Assembly (NCBI RefSeq): GCF_022627325.1 | Contig: NZ_JAETZZ010000011.1 | Location: 62,001-126,000, forward strand | Source of the DNA: Pseudomonas putida | GTDB taxonomy: Bacteria; Pseudomonadota; Gammaproteobacteria; Pseudomonadales; Pseudomonadaceae | Length of the DNA: 64,000 bases | Direction of reading: 5' to 3' | Part shown: piece after piece, positions 17,255-25,116 of the stretch | Layout of the letters: the number at the start of each line of letters is the position of its first letter | Numbering within the stretch: position 1 is the first letter of the stretch | The notes under the pieces: model-generated | What the model saw: only the letters and a program-made list of their open reading frames with translations | What the model was told of the DNA's origin: nothing | Database searches by the model: none | Translations under genes and position numbers: made by a program

Positions 17255-17965
17255 ATGGAAAAACGCGAAGAACTCTACCGCGGCAAGGCCAAATCGGTTT
17301 ACAAGACCGACGACGCCGACCGCTTGATCCTGCTGTTCCGTAACGACACCTCGGCGTTCGACGGCAAGCGCATCGAACAACTGGACCGTAAAGGCATGGT
17401 GAACAACAAGTTCAATGCCTTCATCATGCAGAAGCTCGAAGAAGCCGGCGTGCCGACCCAGTTCGACAAGCTGCTGGGCGACAACGAGTGCCTGGTCAAG
17501 AAGCTGGACATGATCCCGGTCGAGTGCGTGGTGCGTAACTATGCCGCCGGCAGCCTGGTCAAGCGTCTGGGCGTGGAGGAGGGCATCAAGCTCGAGCCGT
17601 CCACCTTCGAACTGTTCCTGAAGAACGACGAGAAGGGCGACCCGTTCATCAACGAATCCCACGTTGTAGCGTTCGGCTGGGGCACTGCCGAACAGCTGGC
17701 AGAGATGAAGAAGCTTTCGCTGAAGGTCAACGAAGTACTGAACAAACTGTTCGATGACGCCGGCCTGCTGCTGGTCGACTTCAAGCTGGAGTTCGGTGTA
17801 TTCCACGGCCAGATCGTCCTGGGCGACGAGTTCAGCCCGGACGGCTGCCGCCTGTGGGACAAAGAAACCCGCAAGAAGATGGACAAGGACCGCTTCCGCC
17901 AGGGCTTGGGCGATGTGATCGAAGCTTACGAAGAAGTTGCCAAGCGCCTGGGCGTGCCGCTGTAA
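17255..17965 (+). CDS. purC: Phosphoribosylaminoimidazole-succinocarboxamide synthase
   Basis: A 236-residue enzyme of purine biosynthesis that joins CAIR and aspartate using ATP. It opens with MEKREELYRGKAKSVYKTDD, the family's characteristic nucleotide-loop region, and contains FDGKRIEQLDRKG and PVECVVRNYAAGSLVKR, then the C-terminal signature LVDFKLEFG and GDEFSPDGCRLWD. Length is normal. It ends the dapA-bamC-MBL-purC cluster and is followed by the tRNA-Ser gene. Confidence 0.96.
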   Translation: MEKREELYRGKAKSVYKTDDADRLILLFRNDTSAFDGKRIEQLDRKGMVNNKFNAFIMQKLEEAGVPTQFDKLLGDNECLVKKLDMIPVECVVRNYAAGSLVKRLGVEEGIKLEPSTFELFLKNDEKGDPFINESHVVAFGWGTAEQLAEMKKLSLKVNEVLNKLFDDAGLLLVDFKLEFGVFHGQIVLGDEFSPDGCRLWDKETRKKMDKDRFRQGLGDVIEAYEEVAKRLGVPL

Positions 17966-18019
17966 GCGGCGCATTCACGCAAGCGCCTGATACCACGCGA
18001 TTTTTTTGAAAATAAAGGT

Positions 18020-18047
18020 TTGCGTTTTCAGAATTCGCTGGTATGAT
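18020..18047 (+). promoter_or_regulatory. Sigma70-type promoter of tRNA-Ser
   Basis: A TTGCGT -35 box (18020-18025) and TATGAT -10 box (18042-18047) separated by 16 bp, ending about ten bases before the mature tRNA start. The AT-rich tract TTTTTTTGAAAATAAAG just upstream resembles an UP element. Confidence 0.65.
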
Positions 18048-18057
18048 GCGCGGCATT

Positions 18058-18147
18058 GGAGAGATGCCGGAGTGGTCGAACGGGACGGATTCGAAATCCG
18101 TTGTACTGGCAACAGTACCTAGGGTTCAAATCCCTATCTCTCCGCCA
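18058..18147 (+). tRNA. tRNA-Ser, anticodon CGA
   Basis: A 90-nt class II tRNA. GGAGAGA at the 5' end pairs with TCTCTCC at the 3' end, followed by G and an encoded CCA. The anticodon arm is ACGGA-TTCGAAA-TCCGT with CGA as anticodon, a long variable arm follows (TGTACTGGCAACAGTACC), and the T-loop arm GGG-TTCAAAT-CCC is intact. It has its own promoter and terminator. Such tRNA-Ser genes often serve as island attachment sites in Pseudomonas; here the accessory polyol genes begin just beyond. Confidence 0.97.
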
Positions 18148-18160
18148 TACATGTAGTAGA

Positions 18161-18199
18161 AAAGCCCCTGAAAGCGATGAGTTTTCAGGGGCTTTTTCG
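18161..18199 (+). terminator. Rho-independent terminator of tRNA-Ser
   Basis: A perfect 13-bp stem (AAAGCCCCTGAAA at 18161-18173 with TTTCAGGGGCTTT at 18183-18195) with a nine-base loop, then a short T-run. As the stem also begins with A residues it may act on both strands. Confidence 0.85.
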
Positions 18200-18311
18200 T
18201 TGTGCCCCGCCTACTTCCCATATCACTGCCTTGCGATGTCGCCCTTAGCGGCGGGGCCTGCCGGATCACAACGCCAGGGAGGCCGTTGCTGCGAACTCCT
18301 CACGCCTATCC

Positions 18312-19274
18312 TCAGTGCTCGCCCAGTCGTCGTGCAATAAGCGCCTCCAGTTTGCTTTGGTCCGCCGCAAACCCCCGAATCCCTTCAGCCAGCTGCTCGG
18401 TTGCCATCGTGTCCTCGTTCATCTGCCAGCGAAAGTCGGCCTCGCTCAGTGGCGAGGACGGTGCCTGATGTTCGACGGGGGCGGCGAGCGCGGCCTGCAG
18501 GCTGCCCTTGGTCACTGCCATCTCTTCCAGCAAGGCGGGGCTGATCGTTAGCCGATCGCAGCCTGCCAGCGCTACGATTTCACCGACGTTGCGAAAGCTT
18601 GCACCCATCACTGAAGTTGCGTAACCGTGACGTCGCATGAAGCGGTAACTGGCCGCCACCAACTGAACCCCAGGCTCCGATGCCGGCGCGTACTCCCTGC
18701 CCGGGTAAGTGCGGCGATGCCAGTCCAGTACCCGGCCAACAAAAGGTGAGATCAGGAATGCGCCTGCTTCGGCACAGGCGCGTGCCTGGGCAAGGCTGAA
18801 GATCAACGTCAAGTTGCACTGGATGCCCTCACGCTCCAGCTCGTGGGCCGCGCGAATGCCCTCCCAAGTGGCGGCGAGCTTAATGAGAAAGCGCTGGCGT
18901 GGTACGCCCGCCGCCTCGTACAGCGCAACCAAGCGCCTGGCCTTGGCCAGGCTCGCCTGTGTATCGAAGGACAGCCGCGCATCGACCTCACTCGATACCC
19001 GGCCGGGAACGTGCTGCAACAAGTCGCAGCCCAAAGCCACGATCAGTTGGTCGGACAGTTGCTCGATTGCCTGCGCACGCGGTAGGTCGGCAGCTTTGGC
19101 CAGGGCGCAGAGGTCGTGGAGCAATGTGTCGTAGTGTCCCGACACCACGGCTTTGAGCACCAGCGAGGGGTTGGTGGTTGCATCGCGAGGGGCGAAGCGG
19201 CGAACGGCCTGAAGATCGCCGGTGTCGGCGACCACTGTGCTGTACTGCTCCAACTGGCTGAGCAAAGTTGGCAT
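18312..19274 (-). CDS. tal: Transaldolase
   Basis: A 320-residue enzyme of the TalA/TalB type that moves a dihydroxyacetone unit between sugar phosphates in the pentose phosphate pathway. It aligns by eye with E. coli TalB along its whole length: LEQYSTVVADTGD, DATTNPSLVLKA, and the Schiff-base Lys at residue 132 in RFLIKLAATWEGIRAA, then SPFVGRVLDW and MGASFRNVGEI. It lies 23 bp downstream of the FGGY kinase, so is co-transcribed from the operator-bearing promoter upstream of that kinase. Here it probably clears pentose phosphate made by the polyol pathway; a housekeeping tal may exist elsewhere. Confidence 0.9.
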   Translation of the reverse strand: MPTLLSQLEQYSTVVADTGDLQAVRRFAPRDATTNPSLVLKAVVSGHYDTLLHDLCALAKAADLPRAQAIEQLSDQLIVALGCDLLQHVPGRVSSEVDARLSFDTQASLAKARRLVALYEAAGVPRQRFLIKLAATWEGIRAAHELEREGIQCNLTLIFSLAQARACAEAGAFLISPFVGRVLDWHRRTYPGREYAPASEPGVQLVAASYRFMRRHGYATSVMGASFRNVGEIVALAGCDRLTISPALLEEMAVTKGSLQAALAAPVEHQAPSSPLSEADFRWQMNEDTMATEQLAEGIRGFAADQSKLEALIARRLGEH

Positions 19275-19297
19275 GGTGAACCCTTTGGTGGTTGATG

Positions 19298-20881
19298 TCA
19301 GACAGCCGTGGGCTGTACGGAACCTGATGGCTCGGGCAGGTGTGTGGCCTGGTCTGCCAGCCCATGCATGATGGGTTTCAGGGCGTGGTAGGCCGCGCAG
19401 TAATGAACGAACATCCGGTCATACAGGGCTTTGTTGGCGAGGTTGGGATCGGCTCGGCGTCGCAGGGTGCGCCAGTCGCGGATGGTTGCGACGTCCTCGA
19501 TGGCGCCAATTGCCAGTGCCGCGAGCATGGCACCGCCCAGCGGCGCTTCGACCTGCTCCTCGATGGTGAACACGGTGTAGCCGGTAATATCGGCGATTAT
19601 CTGCATCCACAGGTTCGAGGCCGTGCCACCCCCTACCACGATCAAATGCGGATCAAGCTGCAGCCCTGCCTGTTCACCCACCTGCATGTTGTGGCGCAAG
19701 GCAAACGCCAGGCCTTCCAATACTGCGCGGTACAGGTGCGCCTTGTGATGGAACAGCGACAGCCCTATATAGGCCCCCGATGCCTTGGCATCCCAGATGG
19801 GGCTGCGCTCGCCCATGAGGTAGGGCAGGAAAAACAGGCCGTCTGCACCGGGCGGTGTGTTGGCAGCGTCCTGCTCCATCAGTTGGTGCACATCGGCGCC
19901 GGGTGACAGGGCAGCTGCCTGCTTTTCCTGTGCGCAGAACTGCTCACGGAACCAGCTGATTGCTGCACCGGCGGTAATGGCGCCGCCGAAACTGTAGATG
20001 TTGTCGCCAGCGTCGTAGACGTAAGGCATGTTGATCAGCCCTTTGCAGGCATCGGTGCGCTGCTTGATAAAGCCCCAGCACATGCTGGTGCCCAGCATTG
20101 CGACATGGTTGCCTGGCGCAAAGACCCCTGCAGCGAGTGTGGCCATGGCTGCATCGACTCCGCCGGCAACTACCTTTGTGCCTGGCTGGAGCCCTAGCCG
20201 TTGCGCCGCAGCCGGTAGCAGGCTGCCAATGACCTGCCCGGGTGCAACCAGGCGTTGCGGCATCAGACGGGCGTCGATGCCCAGGGCATCGAGCATCAGA
20301 GGCGACCAGCCACGCGTTGCGAGGTCGTAGATGCCGCCGATATTGCCCGCTGAACTGTGGTCCACGGCCAGCTCGCCGGTCAGGTGGTATTGCACAAAGC
20401 TGTTGGGCGGCAGCAGGTAGCGTGCGTTGGCCCAGACCTCTGGCTGGTTGCGCTTGATCCAGAGCATCTTGGTGTAGCCGTAGTAGCTGTCGACACCATT
20501 GCCCGTTATGCGCTGCAACTGCTCGACATCCACGTTTTCGCGGACCCAGTCGGCTTCGGCGATGGCTCGGCGGTCCATCCAGATGAGGCAGGGGTGTAAG
20601 GCGTTGATGTCGGCATCCACCGGGATGCCCGAGCCACCGTAGAGACTGCTGATGCAGATGGCTTTGACCTGGGCGGCTGGTATTTGGCTGCGGCGGATGC
20701 TGGTCGCGACCGCTTCGTAGACAGCGTCCAGCCACACCTGCGGCCATTGCTGCGCCCATAATGGGCGAGGTTGCTCGACCTGGTAACTGACGCAGGCCTG
20801 GGCCAGTATTCCACCCTCGGTAGACATCAAGAGAGCCTTGGTACTTTGCGTGCCGATGTCGACACCAATCACGTAGTCCAT
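19298..20881 (-). CDS. FGGY-family carbohydrate kinase (pentulose/polyol-type)
   Basis: A 527-residue ATP-dependent sugar kinase. The phosphate-1 loop is GVDIGTQSTKALL at residues 6-18, the catalytic-base region is VVAGGVDAAMATLAAG, and the C-terminal adenosine site is LIVVGGGTASNLWMQ with QVEAPLGGAMLAA. Xylulokinase-like length and motifs are seen, but I cannot name the substrate from sequence. Together with a ribitol-dehydrogenase-like SDR and a transaldolase it most likely phosphorylates the ketopentose made by that dehydrogenase (D-ribulose or a relative). An AAAGGGA ribosome site precedes the ATG, and two LacI-type operators lie within 130 bp upstream. Confidence 0.85.
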   Translation of the reverse strand: MDYVIGVDIGTQSTKALLMSTEGGILAQACVSYQVEQPRPLWAQQWPQVWLDAVYEAVATSIRRSQIPAAQVKAICISSLYGGSGIPVDADINALHPCLIWMDRRAIAEADWVRENVDVEQLQRITGNGVDSYYGYTKMLWIKRNQPEVWANARYLLPPNSFVQYHLTGELAVDHSSAGNIGGIYDLATRGWSPLMLDALGIDARLMPQRLVAPGQVIGSLLPAAAQRLGLQPGTKVVAGGVDAAMATLAAGVFAPGNHVAMLGTSMCWGFIKQRTDACKGLINMPYVYDAGDNIYSFGGAITAGAAISWFREQFCAQEKQAAALSPGADVHQLMEQDAANTPPGADGLFFLPYLMGERSPIWDAKASGAYIGLSLFHHKAHLYRAVLEGLAFALRHNMQVGEQAGLQLDPHLIVVGGGTASNLWMQIIADITGYTVFTIEEQVEAPLGGAMLAALAIGAIEDVATIRDWRTLRRRADPNLANKALYDRMFVHYCAAYHALKPIMHGLADQATHLPEPSGSVQPTAV

Positions 20882-20912
20882 TGTTGTCCCTTTTATTATT
20901 GGCGTGGGGTCT

Positions 20913-20928
20913 ATGTAGACGTTTACAT
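20913..20928. promoter_or_regulatory. LacI-family operator O1 (kinase side)
   Basis: ATGTAGACGTTTACAT, a 16-bp palindrome centred on ACGT, 32 bp upstream of the kinase start codon. It fits the consensus ATGTNRACGTYNACAT shared by four sites in this locus. Position suggests repression of the kinase-tal operon by the adjacent LacI-type protein. Confidence 0.8.
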
Positions 20929-20988
20929 TTTTTAGCGATTTTTATCCGATGGCAGGTTTAGTTGTGTCCGATCTATCCTTGGCTGCAA

Positions 20989-21004
20989 ATGTTAACGTCA
21001 ACAT
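20989..21004. promoter_or_regulatory. LacI-family operator O2 (regulator side)
   Basis: ATGTTAACGTCAACAT, a perfect 16-bp palindrome, lying 76 bp centre-to-centre from O1 and about 113 bp upstream of the chosen regulator start. It could mediate autoregulation and, by looping to O1, repression of the kinase operon. Confidence 0.8.
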
Positions 21005-21116
21005 TTTAAAACGCTAGCACAACGCGATTGTCACCACAATATGCATGGCACGGTTGTGGCCTGGAGTACAATCGCTGAAAATCATGGCGCCCGCCGCCAG
21101 CCACCATCGAGCGTTC

Positions 21117-22115
21117 ATGACCAGACCAGGCAAAGCCACCATCACCGACATCGCCAAGCGCGTGAACATGACTACTGTCACGGTGTCGCGGGCGCTCAAC
21201 CAGCCAGAGAAGGTCAAGAAGCAGACGCTGGAGCTCATCCTCAAGGTGGCCAAAGAGCTCAACTATGTGCCCAATGCCTTTGCCCGCAACCTCAAGAACC
21301 GCGAGAGCCGCCTGCTGGGCCTGGTCACGGCAAGCCTGGAAAACCCTTTCTACGGCGAGATCATCAAGGCGATAACGCGCGAGGCGAAGAAGCGCGACTA
21401 TACCTTGATGCTATTCGATACCGATGGCTCACCAGAGCTGGAGGCGCGGGCTATCGACACGCTGCTCAGCTATCAGGTTGCCGGGCTGATCCTTTCGGTG
21501 ATCAGCGACGACGACCATTACCAGCCGAGCTATCTGGCCAAGCTGGAGATGGCCGCCATCCCGGTCGTCCAGATCGATCGGCAGCTTACCGGTGCGCCGT
21601 TTGCCGGCGTCTATCTGGACAACGAGCAAAGCGGTTATCAGGGGGCGCGTGCCTTGTTGGCCCAGGGGCGGCGCCGGCTGCTGGTCGTGGCTGGGCCGCA
21701 ACGCTCAAAGATTTCCCTGGCGCGGTTGGCAGGCATTCGCCGCGCGTTGGAGCAGTGGCCAGAGCCCACCGTGCTGGAGGTCGTGCATGGTGATTACACC
21801 CAGGCGCCAGCACGTGATGTGGTGCGTGACTACCTGCAAAGTGGCAAGTGGCCCGATGTCATCTTTGGCCTCAATGCGCTCATGACCTTGGGTGCGCTGC
21901 AGGCCATGCGCGAGGTTGGCTTGAGCCGCAATGACATCGCACTGTTCAGCATCGACCAGGTGCACTATGCCGAGATCTACGGCCAACCCATCCCTTGCAT
22001 CAGCCATAGCAGCGTCGAGTTGGGGGTTGGCGCAATCAACCTGTTGCTTGGCCAGATCGACGATCCGTCGCAACCGCTGCGCGATCAAGTCATTGAAGGG
22101 CAGCTACTGCTCTGA
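21117..22115 (+). CDS. LacI-family transcriptional regulator of the polyol locus
   Basis: A 332-residue repressor. The chosen start MTRPGKATITDIAKRVNMTT puts the DNA-binding helix-turn-helix at the usual place; an ATG 11 codons earlier (21084) is also possible and neither has a good ribosome site. The HTH and hinge (TVTVSRALNQPEKVKKQTLE...AKELNYVPNAFARNLKN) are typical, then a periplasmic-binding-protein-like sugar domain (LLGLVTASLENPFYGEIIKA, VVQIDRQL, ALFSIDQVHY). It is flanked by four identical-type palindromes, two on each side, so it very likely controls both the kinase-tal operon and the SDR gene. Confidence 0.9.
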   Translation: MTRPGKATITDIAKRVNMTTVTVSRALNQPEKVKKQTLELILKVAKELNYVPNAFARNLKNRESRLLGLVTASLENPFYGEIIKAITREAKKRDYTLMLFDTDGSPELEARAIDTLLSYQVAGLILSVISDDDHYQPSYLAKLEMAAIPVVQIDRQLTGAPFAGVYLDNEQSGYQGARALLAQGRRRLLVVAGPQRSKISLARLAGIRRALEQWPEPTVLEVVHGDYTQAPARDVVRDYLQSGKWPDVIFGLNALMTLGALQAMREVGLSRNDIALFSIDQVHYAEIYGQPIPCISHSSVELGVGAINLLLGQIDDPSQPLRDQVIEGQLLL

Positions 22116-22150
22116 CCTCCAAGGGTAGGTAGGTACATATCTGGTTAAAA

Positions 22151-22166
22151 ATGTAGACGTTGACAT
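22151..22166. promoter_or_regulatory. LacI-family operator O3 (SDR promoter)
   Basis: ATGTAGACGTTGACAT, matching the locus consensus with one asymmetry, in the gap between the regulator gene and the SDR gene. Its centre lies 64 bp (about six helical turns) from O4. Confidence 0.8.
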
Positions 22167-22214
22167 TTGGCGCACAGGTGGCGTCAGATTGAACTCGAAA
22201 ACGAGTTGAGTGGT

Positions 22215-22230
22215 ATGTAAACGTCTACAT
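22215..22230. promoter_or_regulatory. LacI-family operator O4 (SDR promoter)
   Basis: ATGTAAACGTCTACAT, the inverted form of O1, 47 bp upstream of the SDR start codon and so well placed to overlap its promoter. With O3 it forms a second operator pair for the same regulator. Confidence 0.8.
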
Positions 22231-22277
22231 AAAAATAATCAAAGTGCTCTTGTACGTCAGGGGCAGGGAGGTGGCGA

Positions 22278-23006
22278 ATGGCAACGCAACTCGAAGGTAA
22301 AGTGGCAGCGGTTACCGGCGCTGCGTCAGGAATAGGCCTGGCATCGGCCGAGGCGATGGTGGCGGCCGGCGCCAGGGTGGTCATGATCGATCGGGATGAA
22401 GCCGCGTTGGCCAGCGCGTGTGAGCGCCTGGGTAAGGCGGCCATTCCGCTTGTGATCGACCTGCTGGTGCCTGAACGCTGTGCAACGTTGCTGCCGGGGG
22501 TGCTGGCGAAGGCCGGCCAACTCGACATTCTGTATGCCAACGCAGGTTGCTACGTGGGCGGTGATCTGGCTGATGCGGATGTGGCGGCCATCGACCGCAT
22601 GCTGAATCTCAACGTCAATGCCGTGATCAAGAATGTGCATGATGTGTTGCCGCACATGATTGAGAGGGGCACGGGCGACATTCTGGTCACAGGCTCGGTG
22701 GCTGGTCACTTTCCGGTTCCCTGGGAGCCGGTGTACTCGGCCTCCAAGTGGGCGGTCAACTGCTTCGTGCAGACGGTACGCCGCCAGGTCAAGGCTCACG
22801 GTATCCGGGTCGGCGCGGTGTCGCCTGGCCCGGTCAGCAGTGCACTGCTGGCCGATTGGCCGGAAGAAAACCTGAAAAAGGCCAAGGCGAGCGGTAGCCT
22901 GATCGAACCATCCGACATAGCCGATGCAGTCATGTACATGCTCACGCGTCCGCGTAATGTGACTATTCGGGACATGATTGTGCTGCCTTCGGCATTTGAT
23001 ATGTAA
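22278..23006 (+). CDS. Short-chain dehydrogenase, ribitol 2-dehydrogenase-like
   Basis: A 242-residue NAD-dependent SDR. The cofactor loop is TGAASGIG (13-20), the NAG motif is at 88-90, and the catalytic set is S140, Y153 and K157 (YSASK). It strongly resembles remembered Klebsiella ribitol dehydrogenase: KVAAVTGAASGIGL, LDILYANAG.YVGG, WEPVYSASK.AV, RRQVK..GIRVGAV.PGPV, and a near-identical end (TRPRNVTIRDMIVLPSAFDM). It should oxidise a polyol such as ribitol to a ketose (D-ribulose); related substrates (xylitol, arabitol) are possible. A GGGAGG site lies upstream. It has two operators for the neighbouring LacI-type repressor. Confidence 0.85.
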   Translation: MATQLEGKVAAVTGAASGIGLASAEAMVAAGARVVMIDRDEAALASACERLGKAAIPLVIDLLVPERCATLLPGVLAKAGQLDILYANAGCYVGGDLADADVAAIDRMLNLNVNAVIKNVHDVLPHMIERGTGDILVTGSVAGHFPVPWEPVYSASKWAVNCFVQTVRRQVKAHGIRVGAVSPGPVSSALLADWPEENLKKAKASGSLIEPSDIADAVMYMLTRPRNVTIRDMIVLPSAFDM

Positions 23007-23396
23007 CGATTGCTTTCAGCATGGATCTTATCGATGCAGGCCAGCGGCGTAAGTTGGCCTGCAGTATTGCGTCTTTCAACGGGCTGCCGAAACGCGCTGA
23101 GCTGCTCCAAAGCCCCCAGTCATGCACATGGCTGGGGGCTTTTGTGTTTCTGGCGTGACAACCTGCCGCTGGGACAACCTGCCGCCTTGCTTACCCGCTC
23201 GCAATTTGTTTGTGGTGGCATTTCAGATACAATCAGCGAAACGATTCAGCCCTGTCGGTCAATACGACAAAAGCCTGAGTCGTTTTCTCGTTCTTCAAGC
23301 CGCTGAACAATGATCATAAAAAGCCTGCGCACAAGAACACGAAGCACCTGGGCCAGCCACAGGCCCGTCCTCCGTTCTACAGACTGGAATTGATCA
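23007..23396 (+). other. Intergenic region between SDR and mqo
   Basis: A 390-bp gap holding the SDR terminator and, in its right half, the presumed mqo promoter. I looked here for a repeat of the tRNA-Ser 3' end that would mark the far end of an island and saw none. No coding region is convincing. Confidence 0.5.
23109..23144 (+). terminator. Rho-independent terminator after the SDR gene
   Basis: AAAGCCCCCAG at 23109-23119 pairs with CTGGGGGCTTT at 23132-23142, with a loop of 12 bases that itself contains CATGCACATG, followed by T residues. It closes the polyol locus on the right and can act in both directions. Confidence 0.85.
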
Positions 23397-25034
23397 ATGT
23401 TCAAGAAAGCTGGCAAGACCTTGCTGGGTCTGGCTGTCGCTGCGAGCTTCATGCAAGCGCACGCCGCAGAAACCAAAAAAGTCGATGTGCTGCTGGTCGG
23501 CGGCGGCATCATGAGCTCCACCCTGGCCGTGTGGCTGCACGAGCTGGAGCCAAGCTGGTCGATGGAAATGGTCGAGCGCCTGGATGGCGTCGCCGAAGAA
23601 AGCTCCAACGGCTGGAACAACGCCGGCACCGGCCACTCCGCGCTGGCTGAGCTGAACTACACCCCGGAAGACAAAGACGGCAACGTCAACATCACCAAGG
23701 CCATCGAAATCAACGAAGCCTTCCAGATCTCCCGCCAGTTCTGGTCGTGGCAGGTCCGTCAGGGCGTGCTGAAAAACCCGCATTCGTTCATCAACACCAC
23801 TCCGCACATGAGCTTCGTGTGGGGCGATGACAACATCAAGTTCCTCAAGAAGCGTTATGACGCGCTGCAGGCGAGCCCGCTGTTCCGCTCGATGGAGTAC
23901 TCCGAGGACCACGCGCAGATCGCCAAGTGGGTCCCGCTGATGATGGAAGGCCGCGACCCGAACCAGAAGCTGGCCGTGACCTGGACGCCATTGGGCACCG
24001 ACGTCAACTTCGGCGAGATCACCCGCCAGTTCGTCGGCCACCTGAAGACCCAGGACAACTTCACCTTGAAGCTGTCCAGCGAAGTCCAGGACATCACCCG
24101 CAACGAGGACGGCTCCTGGCACGTCGAGTACAAGAACCTGAAGGACGGAACCGAGTCGGCCACCGACGCCAAGTTCCTGTTCATCGGTGCCGGCGGCGGC
24201 GCGCTGAAGCTGCTGCAGAAATCGGGCATTCCTGAAGCCAAGGAATACGCAGGCTTCCCGGTCGGCGGTTCGTTCCTGGTGACCGAGAACCCGACCATCG
24301 CCATGCAGCACATGGCCAAGGCCTATGGCATCGCCTCGACGGGCGCGCCACCCATGTCGGTACCGCACCTGGACACCCGTGTGCTGGACGGCAAGCGCGT
24401 GATCCTGTTCGGGCCATTCGCCACCTTCTCGACCAAGTTCCTGAAGAACGGTTCGTACCTGGACCTGCTCAGCAGCACCACGATGCACAACGTGTGGCCG
24501 ATGACCAAGGTCGGCATCGATCAGTACCCGCTGGTCGAATACCTCGCTGGCCAGCTGATGCTGTCGGACGACGACCGCTTCGAAGCGCTGCGCACCTACT
24601 TCCCGAACGCCAAGAAGGAAGACTGGAAGCTGTGGCAGGCCGGTCAGCGCGTGCAGATCATCAAGCGTGACGCCGACAAGGGCGGCGTGCTCAAGCTGGG
24701 TACCGAAGTGGTGGCCTCGCGAGACCGCACCATCGCCGGCTTGCTGGGCGCATCGCCAGGTGCCTCGACCGCTGCGCCGATCATGCTGCACGTGCTGGAA
24801 ACCGTGTTCAAAGACAAAGTCGCCACCCCGCAATGGCAAGCCAAGATCAAAGAGATCGTGCCGAGCTACGGCACCAAGCTCAACGATTCGGCAGCGGCCA
24901 CGCAGAAAGAGTGGAACTACACCGCTGAAGTCCTGCAGCTGCAGAAGCCGCCGGTCATCGACCAGAGCGTCGAAACCAGCACAGGTGCGAGCCAGCCGGT
25001 TGAAAGTAAGCCAGAGAACGACATGGCGCTGTAA
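23397..25034 (+). CDS. mqo: Malate:quinone oxidoreductase with predicted signal peptide
   Basis: A 545-residue FAD enzyme that oxidises malate to oxaloacetate and passes electrons to quinone. The FAD-binding segment DVLLVGGGIMSSTLAVWLHEL begins at about residue 30, with NGWNNAGTGHSALAELNYTP downstream, and the family's GASPGASTAAPIMLHVLE appears near the C-terminus. Before the FAD fold is MFKKAGKTLLGLAVAASFMQ followed by AHAAE, a Sec-like signal with an AHA cleavage site, which ordinary MQO proteins lack. The C-terminal tail is also extended (VETSTGASQPVESKPENDMAL). It is a single gene with its own terminator. Confidence 0.92.
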   Translation: MFKKAGKTLLGLAVAASFMQAHAAETKKVDVLLVGGGIMSSTLAVWLHELEPSWSMEMVERLDGVAEESSNGWNNAGTGHSALAELNYTPEDKDGNVNITKAIEINEAFQISRQFWSWQVRQGVLKNPHSFINTTPHMSFVWGDDNIKFLKKRYDALQASPLFRSMEYSEDHAQIAKWVPLMMEGRDPNQKLAVTWTPLGTDVNFGEITRQFVGHLKTQDNFTLKLSSEVQDITRNEDGSWHVEYKNLKDGTESATDAKFLFIGAGGGALKLLQKSGIPEAKEYAGFPVGGSFLVTENPTIAMQHMAKAYGIASTGAPPMSVPHLDTRVLDGKRVILFGPFATFSTKFLKNGSYLDLLSSTTMHNVWPMTKVGIDQYPLVEYLAGQLMLSDDDRFEALRTYFPNAKKEDWKLWQAGQRVQIIKRDADKGGVLKLGTEVVASRDRTIAGLLGASPGASTAAPIMLHVLETVFKDKVATPQWQAKIKEIVPSYGTKLNDSAAATQKEWNYTAEVLQLQKPPVIDQSVETSTGASQPVESKPENDMAL

Positions 25035-25052
25035 GCGTTAGTGTTGTGAACG

Positions 25053-25086
25053 AAAAGCCACGGGGGAGACCTCGTGGTTTTTTTTT
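25053..25086 (+). terminator. Rho-independent terminator of mqo
   Basis: A stem formed by CCACG (25058-25062) and CGTGG (25073-25077), extended by A's on the left arm and with an imperfect inner GG/CC pairing, is followed by nine T's. It lies between mqo and the convergent arsR-type gene. Confidence 0.85.
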
Positions 25087-25116
25087 GCCTGTTCCGGCCG
25101 CGCTGTCAGCCTTGGC

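Noticed and set aside
23394..24839. 481-codon minus-strand frame opposite mqo
   Set aside because: Antisense to the FAD enzyme with no family features.
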